Positions 1 to 6,200 of a stretch of DNA of 6,372 nucleotides are shown here, piece after piece. Each line of letters opens with the position of its first letter. Positions within the stretch are counted from its first letter, which is position 1. The notes below the pieces were generated by a model. The model saw only the letters and a list, made by a program, of their open reading frames with translations, was not told the DNA's origin and did no database searches. Made by a program: the position numbers and the translations under genes. Source of the DNA: Crocinitomicaceae bacterium (GTDB taxonomy: Bacteria > Bacteroidota > Bacteroidia > Flavobacteriales_D > Crocinitomicaceae); the NCBI GenBank assembly GCA_011522905.1, contig WTIB01000333.1, forward strand, positions 1 through 6,372, written 5' to 3'.

Positions 1-14
1 GAAAAGAATAAAAT

Positions 15-608
15 ATGAGGAATATTATCGTTCCATTCTTTTTTGTTTTGGTCTTTTACCTACAAGTAAATGGTCAAAAGACTTTACCCGATGGGCCAAA
101 ACATATTGTAAAGTTCAATATTTTGCCTTTGGCAATAGGTGAGGTCATGCCTTCGTATGAATTTGTGATCAACGAAAAATTTGGAATTGAGGGAGGCATT
201 GGGTTTGTCACTGAAAATTATTTAAATCAATTTGTTCAAGAGTCAAATTTTGGAAATACACGGCAAGTCAAAATGGGCCCTAGTTTTTTAATTTCTTCTA
301 GATACTACCCCTTTAAAAAAGCAGATTATATCTACTGCAAAGGAGAAATAAGATATCGTAGATACAAGGAAATCTATCAAGAATTAAATAGCACTGGTGA
401 ATTTCAAATTATTGATGAATACGAACGAAAAGTTATTCCACGAATCGGAATAGGTTACCACCTTTATCTTGATGAACATTTTTTATTTGATATGTCTGCT
501 AATGCCGGACTTACGTTTATAAAGGACTTTCAATTTGGATATGACTCAGCCATTAAAAATACCAAACTTCATTTTGGTCTAGGTTTCAAGTTTGCATATG
601 CCTTTTAA
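15..608 (+). CDS. Predicted outer-membrane beta-barrel protein, function unknown
   Basis: This 197-residue protein starts with a hydrophobic signal peptide of about 20 residues, with a likely cleavage site around the VNGQ-K junction, as is common in Bacteroidota exported proteins. The rest alternates short polar and aromatic/glycine-rich stretches that read as amphipathic beta strands (for example around residues 33-45, 54-64, 88-99, 138-150 and 182-197). It ends in a run of aromatic residues with a terminal Phe, the usual C-terminal signature of outer-membrane barrels inserted by the BAM complex. The size fits an eight- to ten-strand barrel of the OmpX/OmpW or DUF3575-like type, but I recognise no specific family. 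The ATG at 15 is preceded by an A-rich leader. It lies 21 bases upstream of radA on the same strand and may be co-transcribed with it. Barrel topology is inferred from pattern only. Confidence 0.7.
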   Translation: MRNIIVPFFFVLVFYLQVNGQKTLPDGPKHIVKFNILPLAIGEVMPSYEFVINEKFGIEGGIGFVTENYLNQFVQESNFGNTRQVKMGPSFLISSRYYPFKKADYIYCKGEIRYRRYKEIYQELNSTGEFQIIDEYERKVIPRIGIGYHLYLDEHFLFDMSANAGLTFIKDFQFGYDSAIKNTKLHFGLGFKFAYAF

Positions 609-629
609 TTCCTTTTGTTAAATTCGAAG

Positions 630-1985
630 ATGTCAAAAACCAAATCAGCATATTTTTGTCAAAATTGCGGACATGAAAGTCCAAAATGGCTTGGTAAATG
701 TCCAGGTTGTCATTCATGGAATACCTTGATAGAAGAAATCAAGGTAAAAAAAAGCAGCTCAACTCCTTTTTCAAGAAAAGCATCAGATAGTAAACCAAAA
801 CAAATTGAAGATATCCAACAGAAAGACAACCCAAAGTATAATTTGGCTGATGTTGAGCTTAATCGGGTTTTAGGGGGAGGTGTTGTTCAGGGTGGTCTGA
901 TTTTAATTGGAGGGGATCCCGGAATAGGAAAGTCTACATTAATGTTGCAGCTGGCAATAAAAGAAAAGCTCAATATTCTTTATGTCTCTGGTGAAGAAAG
1001 TGAGCAACAAATAAAAATGCGGGCAGAAAGAATAGGAATAAGCAATCAAAACTGTTTCATTTTAACTGAAACCAATCTTGAATCCATTTTAAACCATACG
1101 AATGCTATTGAACCACAACTCATAGTAATAGATTCAATTCAAACACTTCATACAGGTCATATTGAAAGTGCACCGGGAAGTGTCTCTCAAGTTAGAGAAT
1201 GCACAAGTCAGTTATTAAGGCTCGCTAAAGAAAAAAATGTGGCTGTATTTTTAATTGGACACATCACAAAAGACGGTACAATAGCAGGTCCAAAAGTGTT
1301 GGAGCATATGGTAGATACCGTATTGCAATTTGAAGGTGATAGAAATCATATGTATCGATTATTAAGGACGAGTAAAAATCGTTTTGGATCAACAAATGAA
1401 ATTGGTATTTATGAAATGCAAAGTAATGGATTGCGTATTGTTGAAAATCCTTCTGAAATACTTGTGACTAATAACGATAAAGAATTAAGCGGAGTAGCGA
1501 TTTCCGCGACTCTTGAAGGTCTTCGCCCATTCTTGATTGAAATACAAGCTTTAGTGAGTACTGCAGTTTATGGAACACCTCAAAGATCATCGACGGGCTT
1601 TGATTCCAAAAGATTGAATATGCTCTTGGCTGTTTTGGAAAAGAGGTGTGGCTTTAAACTTGGTGCTAAAGATGTATTTTTAAATATTGCCGGCGGTATA
1701 AAGGTAGATGATCCTGGAATTGACCTCGCAGTAGCAATGGCTGTTTTGTCTTCTAATGCAAATCTGTCTATTCCAGAAGGGATTGCTTTTTCTGCTGAAA
1801 TTGGTTTATCCGGAGAGATAAGACCCGTCAATAGAATAGACCAAAGAATAAGTGAGGTAGAAAAACTCGGATTTAATAAAATTATAATTTCGAATAATAT
1901 CAAAGGATTTGATTCGAAAAAATACGGCATCCAAATTATTCAATGTTCTAAGATTGATGAGGTTGTAAAGAATGTTTTTTCTTAA
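630..1985 (+). CDS. radA: DNA repair protein RadA (branch-migration ATPase)
   Basis: RadA (Sms) is a RecA-related hexameric ATPase that drives branch migration of recombination intermediates in the cytoplasm. From the ATG at 630 the protein has 451 residues, close to the family's usual 450-460. Parts in order: an N-terminal C4 zinc finger (Cys10, Cys13, Cys24, Cys27); a RecA-like core with Walker A GGDPGIGKST at about 94-103, a GEESEQQ segment at about 121-127, Walker B LIVIDS at about 164-169 and the RadA-specific KNRFG motif at 249-253; then a Lon-like C-terminal domain from about 285 to the end, containing DDPGIDLAVAMAV. The Lon-type fold in RadA is a DNA-binding scaffold and not a protease. 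A longer reading from TTG at 615 is possible, but ATG at 630 gives the classic MSKTK-x4-CQNCG start. A leader without a Shine-Dalgarno sequence precedes it. rsmI follows after 15 bases. Confidence 0.97.
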   Translation: MSKTKSAYFCQNCGHESPKWLGKCPGCHSWNTLIEEIKVKKSSSTPFSRKASDSKPKQIEDIQQKDNPKYNLADVELNRVLGGGVVQGGLILIGGDPGIGKSTLMLQLAIKEKLNILYVSGEESEQQIKMRAERIGISNQNCFILTETNLESILNHTNAIEPQLIVIDSIQTLHTGHIESAPGSVSQVRECTSQLLRLAKEKNVAVFLIGHITKDGTIAGPKVLEHMVDTVLQFEGDRNHMYRLLRTSKNRFGSTNEIGIYEMQSNGLRIVENPSEILVTNNDKELSGVAISATLEGLRPFLIEIQALVSTAVYGTPQRSSTGFDSKRLNMLLAVLEKRCGFKLGAKDVFLNIAGGIKVDDPGIDLAVAMAVLSSNANLSIPEGIAFSAEIGLSGEIRPVNRIDQRISEVEKLGFNKIIISNNIKGFDSKKYGIQIIQCSKIDEVVKNVFS

Positions 1986-2000
1986 AAAAAAGAAAATAAT

Positions 2001-2672
2001 ATGGGTAAACTAGTCATTATACCAACCCCTATAGGTAATCTCGATGATATTACATTTCGAGCTGTAAAGATGTTGAATGAATGCCAATTGGTATATGCAG
2101 AGGACACCCGCGTAACTAAAAAACTTCTAAATCATTTAAATATTCAAAATCATGTGGTTCCATTTCATGCTCATAATGAACACAGGGTTTTAGAAAAGTG
2201 CATTGAGTCGATTAAAAGTAACGAATTGACAGGTTTAGTTTCTGATGCTGGAACACCAGGGATTTCAGATCCAGGCTATTTATTGATAAGGGCTTGTCTT
2301 AAGGAAGAAATTGAGGTGGAGTGTTTGCCGGGTCCAACGGCGATTGTGCCTGCACTTGTTGCTTCTGGATTCCCTTCTGAACGATTTCATTTTGAAGGGT
2401 TCTTACCTCATAAAAAAGGAAGAGAAACACGTATAAAAAACATCTCTGAGCTAGATTGTACAATCATTTATTATGAATCGCCTCACCGTATTTTAAAGAC
2501 CTTGAAACAACTATTGAAAATTCTGGAATTTGATCGTAAGGCATGTGTGGCTCGGGAGATTTCAAAAATGTACGAAACTTACCATCATGGAACCCTTTCC
2601 AGTTTAATTGAATACTTTACTGAAAATAAACCGAAAGGAGAGATTGTATTAATTATTGCCGGAAAAAATTAA
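2001..2672 (+). CDS. rsmI: 16S rRNA (cytidine(1402)-2'-O)-methyltransferase RsmI
   Basis: RsmI transfers a methyl group from S-adenosylmethionine to the 2'-hydroxyl of C1402 in 16S rRNA, in the ribosomal P-site region, and helps decoding fidelity. The tetrapyrrole-methylase fold is clear: PTPIGNLDD at residues 8-16, AEDTR at 33-37, SDAGTPGISDPG at 81-92, LPGPTA at 109-114, FEGFLP at 131-136, YESPHR at 158-163, AREISKMYET at 184-193 and a closing GEIVLII at 213-219. At 223 residues it is complete for the catalytic domain but lacks the extra C-terminal domain of the about 286-residue E. coli enzyme; short forms are, to my knowledge, common in Bacteroidota. It starts 15 bases after the radA stop in an A-rich stretch and is probably co-transcribed with radA. 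Its stop overlaps the stop of the convergent downstream gene by four bases. Confidence 0.97.
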   Translation: MGKLVIIPTPIGNLDDITFRAVKMLNECQLVYAEDTRVTKKLLNHLNIQNHVVPFHAHNEHRVLEKCIESIKSNELTGLVSDAGTPGISDPGYLLIRACLKEEIEVECLPGPTAIVPALVASGFPSERFHFEGFLPHKKGRETRIKNISELDCTIIYYESPHRILKTLKQLLKILEFDRKACVAREISKMYETYHHGTLSSLIEYFTENKPKGEIVLIIAGKN

Positions 2673-3331
2673 TTTAAATCCTTTAGCTTTTGCTCTACTT
2701 TTTTGACTTTTTTATCCTGTATCTGAATGGCCTCTTTTTTCTTAGCCTGTAAATCTATATTTTCTTTTATTTCTTTCTCGTTCTGAACTATTCTCTTTTT
2801 GAAATCCTCAATTTCCTTCTCTAAATGTTCCTTTTTCTTTTCGAGGTCTTTTTGATCTTTTTCCAATTGGTTGAGGATTTTCTCTTCATTTTTTAATTCA
2901 GAAGAAATCCAGTCTTTAACAACTGAAGACGCGAAATTCAGAATTTCAGATTCCATAATCTTATATTGTTCGGGGTGCTCCCTTTTAGATAAAAATGCAC
3001 CACCCAAGTCAATGCCAAAATGAACACTAATAATCTCATTATTTCCTTCATTTAGCCTCGCATAAACATTAAAAGGCATCTTGCCCATATCCTTCATTTC
3101 AACCATTAAGGAGCTATGCTCACCTTTACTTTCTTTATGCTTACCCCATCCCTTAAGCAGCTTTTTTAATCGACCATTCACAAAATCATTATTCGCATAG
3201 GGAATTTCCACAACTATGGAATTTACGTTAGAGGCTTCAGAAAAATTATAGTTTTTTTCTTGCGCTCTCATTTGCTGTCCAAAGGAAGAAAAACAAATAA
3301 AAATGATAGAAATTATAAATAGTGTTCTCAT
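2669..3331 (-). CDS. Exported coiled-coil protein, function unknown
   Basis: This 220-residue protein begins with a signal peptide (MRT followed by a hydrophobic run, then SSFGQQ), so it is probably cleaved near residue 19-20 and exported to the periplasm or envelope; there is no lipobox cysteine. Residues about 25-140 look globular, with beta-rich stretches (IVVEIPYA, FNVYARL, IISVHFGIDLGG) and one basic segment, RLKKLLKGWGKHKESKG. Residues about 145-220 are a long Lys/Glu-rich coiled coil with Leu/Ile at heptad spacing, suggesting oligomerisation or a tether. I recognise no named family and infer no enzyme function; no catalytic motif is visible. It is the only minus-strand gene here. Its A-rich leader has eight A's just before CC-ATG. 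Its stop codon overlaps that of rsmI, and its start faces holB across a 69-base gap, so it is transcribed alone. Confidence 0.8.
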   Translation of the reverse strand: MRTLFIISIIFICFSSFGQQMRAQEKNYNFSEASNVNSIVVEIPYANNDFVNGRLKKLLKGWGKHKESKGEHSSLMVEMKDMGKMPFNVYARLNEGNNEIISVHFGIDLGGAFLSKREHPEQYKIMESEILNFASSVVKDWISSELKNEEKILNQLEKDQKDLEKKKEHLEKEIEDFKKRIVQNEKEIKENIDLQAKKKEAIQIQDKKVKKVEQKLKDLN

Positions 3332-3344
3332 GGTTTTTTTTGTG

Positions 3345-3372
3345 CTAATTTAAATGTTCTTTTTGATTTCAA
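3345..3372 (-). promoter_or_regulatory. Candidate promoter of the minus-strand coiled-coil gene
   Basis: On the minus strand a TAAATTAG element (3345-3352) differs at one position from the Bacteroidota -7 consensus TAnnTTTG. A TTG (3370-3372) lies 17 bases upstream of it, in the place of the -33 element. It sits about 13 bases before the ATG. In AT-rich DNA this could be chance, so it is only a candidate. Confidence 0.3.
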
Positions 3373-3396
3373 TACTAGAAAACATTAGTAAATTTG
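3362..3396 (+). promoter_or_regulatory. Candidate promoter of the holB-ricT-gldH cluster
   Basis: TAAATTTG at 3389-3396 matches the Bacteroidota sigma factor -7 consensus TAnnTTTG exactly. TTTG at 3362-3365 could be the -33 element, with a 23-base spacer that is at the long end of the known range. Only four bases separate the -7 element from the holB ATG at 3401, so transcription would begin at or next to the start codon. The match is seen in the sequence; promoter activity is inferred. Confidence 0.45.
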
Positions 3397-3400
3397 ATTC

Positions 3401-4516
3401 ATGCTTTTTGAGGAAGTTATCGGTCAGCAATATATTAAGGAAAAGCTAATTCATAGTGTTCAAAAAAACAAAATTAGCCATGCACAATTGTTTGTTGGAA
3501 GTGCAGGTTATGGAACCTTAGCTATAAGTGTTGCCTTCGCCCAATATGTTCTTTGTGCTGATAAACAAGGAAACAAGAGTTGTGGAGTTTGCTCATCATG
3601 TTTGAAAGTAAATGATTTACAGCATCCTGACCTTCACTTTAGCTTTCCGACAGTTCAAAGTGAAAGTAAGATTTCAAACCCTTTTCTCGAAAATTGGAGA
3701 GAGCAAGTTAAAAAGAGCCCCTACTTTACCTTATATGACTGGATTCAAAAAATTGATGTAAAAGAAAGAAATCCAATAATTTCAGTAGAGGAAAGTTCTG
3801 AAATTCAAAGAAAGCTGCACCTTACGTCATATGAAGGTGGATATAAAATAATCGTAATCTGGATGGCTGAACAAATGAATTCAGCATGTTCAAATAAAAT
3901 ACTTAAGATTCTCGAGGAACCTCCCAATAAAACCTTGATCATTCTTGTCAGTGAAGATGCTGATAAGCTACTAGATACCATAAAATCTAGGTGTCAAATT
4001 GTGCATTTAAATCGGGTAAATAACGATGAAATGCAATTGTATTTAAAAAATAATGGGGTTTCACAAGAGCAAGCCGAGTCGATTGCATCCTTTTCTGAAG
4101 GGAATGTGATCAAAGCCCACGAAATGATGCATCTTGATGAAACAGAAAATACCTTAAGTGAATATTTTATGGGTTTGATGAGGTCAAGCTATAAAAAAAA
4201 CGTTATCGAAATGATGAATTGGGCGGAAGACATGGCTCAAACAGGAAAAGAACGACAAAAGTTTTTTTTAATGTATTGTACACATATGTTAAGACAGTGT
4301 ATGATCAAAAATTATGGAAATGCAGATCTTGTGAAAGTTTCGGATTCTGAATTATCATTCCTTAACAAGTTTTCTCCATTTGTTAACGGGAATAACATTC
4401 GGGAATTCATGAAATCAATTGATCAAGCCTATTATCAGCTCGAAAGAAATGCCAATCCAAGAATTCTTTTTACAATGCTTTGCTTTAATTCAATGCGTCT
4501 TTTGCATAAAGCCTAA
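3401..4516 (+). CDS. holB: DNA polymerase III clamp-loader subunit delta'
   Basis: The delta' subunit is the rigid stator of the clamp-loader complex that opens and loads the beta sliding clamp during replication. The 371-residue protein opens with FEEVIGQQYIKEKL, typical of clamp-loader AAA+ subunits. The Walker A position reads GSAGYGTLA (33-41) with Thr where the ATP-binding Lys would be; delta' does not hydrolyse ATP, so this degeneration is expected and separates it from DnaX. A C4 zinc module follows (Cys52, Cys61, Cys64, Cys67). LKILEEPP at 168-175 and KSRCQ at 195-199 (the SRC arginine-finger motif) complete the AAA+ core. The C-terminal half (about 205-371) is helical, as in the collar domain, and poorly conserved. 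The start is fixed by the conserved N-terminus. ricT follows after 34 bases, an order also found in Bacillus subtilis. Confidence 0.93.
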   Translation: MLFEEVIGQQYIKEKLIHSVQKNKISHAQLFVGSAGYGTLAISVAFAQYVLCADKQGNKSCGVCSSCLKVNDLQHPDLHFSFPTVQSESKISNPFLENWREQVKKSPYFTLYDWIQKIDVKERNPIISVEESSEIQRKLHLTSYEGGYKIIVIWMAEQMNSACSNKILKILEEPPNKTLIILVSEDADKLLDTIKSRCQIVHLNRVNNDEMQLYLKNNGVSQEQAESIASFSEGNVIKAHEMMHLDETENTLSEYFMGLMRSSYKKNVIEMMNWAEDMAQTGKERQKFFLMYCTHMLRQCMIKNYGNADLVKVSDSELSFLNKFSPFVNGNNIREFMKSIDQAYYQLERNANPRILFTMLCFNSMRLLHKA

Positions 4517-4550
4517 TTACTTAAATATTTCTAATTTTATATAAAAAAAC

Positions 4551-5702
4551 ATGAGTTGTAAGTCTTGTAATAGTGGAGATGGAAAGCCAGGTGGCTGTAG
4601 GATGAATGGGACTTGCAATAAAAGTGGCTGTAACAAACTTGAGGTATACGACTGGTTGGCAAATATTGAGCTTCCAAATGGACAAAAGCCTTACAGTATT
4701 GTTGAAGTTAGATTTAAAAACTCTAGAAAAGATTTTTATCGAAATGCTTCTGATAAGCAGCTTCAGGTAGGTGACGTAGTCGTCGTAGATGCCATCAAAG
4801 GATATGATATTGGTGTTGTTTCAGTTTGTGGAGAATTGGCAAAAATTCAGGTCGCAAAAAAACGGAAAAATTTCAAGCCCTTAGAAGCAAAAAAAATCAT
4901 CCGACTTGCTGAACAAAAAGATATAGATCTGTGGATAAAAGCTAGAGATAAAGAAAAAGACTTAATGTACAAGTCTAGAACTCTTGCCTTAAATCTGAAT
5001 TTAGAAATGAAAATATCGGATGTAGAGTATCAAGGAGATCTTTCAAAAGCCACATTTTACTACACAGCAGAAGGCAGAGTGGATTTTCGCCAATTGATTA
5101 AGGACATGGCAAGTGAATTTAGGATTAGGATCGAAATGAAACAAATAGGTGCTCGACAAGAGTCCGCCAGACTTGGAGGAATAGGTTCTTGCGGAAGGGA
5201 ATTGTGCTGTTCGACTTGGCTTTCAGACTTTAGAAGTGTTTCAACCTCTGCCGCGCGTTACCAACAATTGTCACTTAATCCACAAAAATTAGCTGGACAA
5301 TGCGGAAAGCTGAAGTGCTGTCTTAATTATGAATTGGATATGTATTTAGAGGGCATTAAAGAATTTCCGAAAACTGACATCAAACTTAAAACTCAAAAAG
5401 GTAATGCATTTCATGTAAAAACGGACGTATTCAAAAAAACCATGTGGTATTCTTACCCTGGAGAAAGTGAGTTGTTCTCCATGACTCCTACTAGAGTCAA
5501 GGAAATTATTGAAATGAATCGAAAAGGAAAGATTCCCGCAAATTTGGCGGATTTTGAAATTCAAAAAGAATTTGCGAAAGAGGAAGAAGTGGGTTATTCA
5601 AATGTAGTTGGTCAGGACAGTGTGAGCAGATTTGAGAATAAATTCAAGAAAAAGAAGAAAAGAAAAAAATACAGGGGTAAAAACCAAAATAAAAGCAATT
5701 AA
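4551..5702 (+). CDS. ricT: PSP1-domain protein, RicT (YaaT) homologue
   Basis: RicT in Bacillus subtilis acts with RicA and RicF as an Fe-S-containing complex that steers RNase Y mRNA processing and affects sporulation, competence and biofilm formation; the role in Bacteroidota is not established. This 383-residue protein has the PSP1 domain at about 48-265, ending in two cysteine motifs, CGRELCC (Cys214, 219, 220) and CGKLKCC (Cys251, 256, 257), which match the conserved cysteines of the family. It also carries a cysteine-rich N-terminal extension with Cys3, 6, 16, 22 and 27 ahead of NKLEVYDWL, which I know from Bacteroidota versions, and ends in a strongly basic tail (about 364-383). It is about 100 residues longer than the Bacillus protein. 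No signal peptide is present, so it is cytoplasmic. It lies between holB and gldH, and its TAA is followed at once by the gldH ATG. Family assignment is firm; RNase Y partnership is inference. Confidence 0.92.
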   Translation: MSCKSCNSGDGKPGGCRMNGTCNKSGCNKLEVYDWLANIELPNGQKPYSIVEVRFKNSRKDFYRNASDKQLQVGDVVVVDAIKGYDIGVVSVCGELAKIQVAKKRKNFKPLEAKKIIRLAEQKDIDLWIKARDKEKDLMYKSRTLALNLNLEMKISDVEYQGDLSKATFYYTAEGRVDFRQLIKDMASEFRIRIEMKQIGARQESARLGGIGSCGRELCCSTWLSDFRSVSTSAARYQQLSLNPQKLAGQCGKLKCCLNYELDMYLEGIKEFPKTDIKLKTQKGNAFHVKTDVFKKTMWYSYPGESELFSMTPTRVKEIIEMNRKGKIPANLADFEIQKEFAKEEEVGYSNVVGQDSVSRFENKFKKKKKRKKYRGKNQNKSN

Positions 5703-6200
5703 ATGCGATTGAGTAAAAAAATTATTTTCTTCATTGGAATAGTAATGGTAAATATTCTTCATTCTTGTGGAGATGATTCATTATTTATGGATACCCATAA
5801 ATTCGCTAACAATAAGTGGAATCAAAATATAAAACCCTCTTTTAAGGTTTCTTTTCCCGGTGATACAACAACCTATGATGTGATTTTTACGCTACGCAGT
5901 ACTACTGATTATGCCTATAATAATATATGGCTATACATTACAACCACGGGGCCTCAATGTAAAGAAGTGAATGACTCAAAGTCCATTATCGGAAAAAACC
6001 CTGTAGAAATTAAAATGGCAAAAGATAACGGTGAATGGATAGGAACTAAATCAGGAACATACGTTGACCATAGACTTTTATTTCGTCAAAGGCGTTTTTG
6101 CAAGGGAGCATACACATTTAAGGTCGAACAAGCGGTAACAATAGGAACTCTAGATGACCTATCTGATCTTACCATCGAGGTTAAACCAACTGTTTGGTGA
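5703..6200 (+). CDS. gldH: GldH-type lipoprotein
   Basis: GldH is a lipoprotein needed for gliding motility in Flavobacterium johnsoniae; homologues also occur in non-gliding Bacteroidota, so its presence does not prove motility. The 165-residue protein has a basic start (MRLSKK), a hydrophobic stretch and a lipobox LHSC with the lipidated Cys at residue 22. The family pattern is visible: a strand-rich region with DYAYNNIWLYITTTGP at about 69-84, NGEWIGTKSG at about 109-118 and GAYTFKVEQAV at about 135-145, ending with a DLSDLTIEV strand. It is divergent: the usual region after the central Pro is altered, and there are two extra cysteines (Cys86 and Cys133) that could form a disulfide outside the cytoplasm. 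Acidic residues (GDDS) follow the lipidated Cys. It starts directly after the ricT stop, and its own TGA overlaps the next start by one base. Confidence 0.8.
   Translation: MRLSKKIIFFIGIVMVNILHSCGDDSLFMDTHKFANNKWNQNIKPSFKVSFPGDTTTYDVIFTLRSTTDYAYNNIWLYITTTGPQCKEVNDSKSIIGKNPVEIKMAKDNGEWIGTKSGTYVDHRLLFRQRRFCKGAYTFKVEQAVTIGTLDDLSDLTIEVKPTVW

Noticed and set aside
33..41. Missing Walker A lysine in the 3401-4516 gene product (residues 33-41) as a sign of a broken gene
   Set aside because: The coordinates given are protein residues. Delta' subunits normally lack a working ATP site, and the rest of the protein is intact, so this is expected and not damage.
615..629. An upstream TTG start adding five residues to RadA
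   Set aside because: The ATG at 630 gives the standard RadA N-terminus just before the zinc finger; the extra residues are not family-like.
746..753. Run of eight A's in radA as a programmed frameshift site
   Set aside because: The alternative frame closes within about a dozen codons, and similar A-runs recur in ricT and gldH, so it is explained by base composition.
1580..1930. A 116-codon minus-strand open frame inside radA
   Set aside because: It lies antisense to the conserved Lon-like domain of RadA, has no recognisable domain, and is explained as a shadow of the real gene.
2666..2675. Palindrome AAATTAATTT at the rsmI stop as a terminator
   Set aside because: It has no G or C, no loop and no following T-run on either strand, so it would not form a stable terminator hairpin.
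4517..4550. A promoter between holB and ricT (TAATTTTA at 4532-4539)
   Set aside because: It has one mismatch to the -7 consensus, and the nearest TTTG is about 27 bases upstream, too far for the usual spacing; the 34-base gap fits an operon.
5346..5564. A 72-codon minus-strand open frame inside ricT
   Set aside because: It is antisense to the conserved gene, lacks any family signature and has no separate promoter or leader; a shadow.
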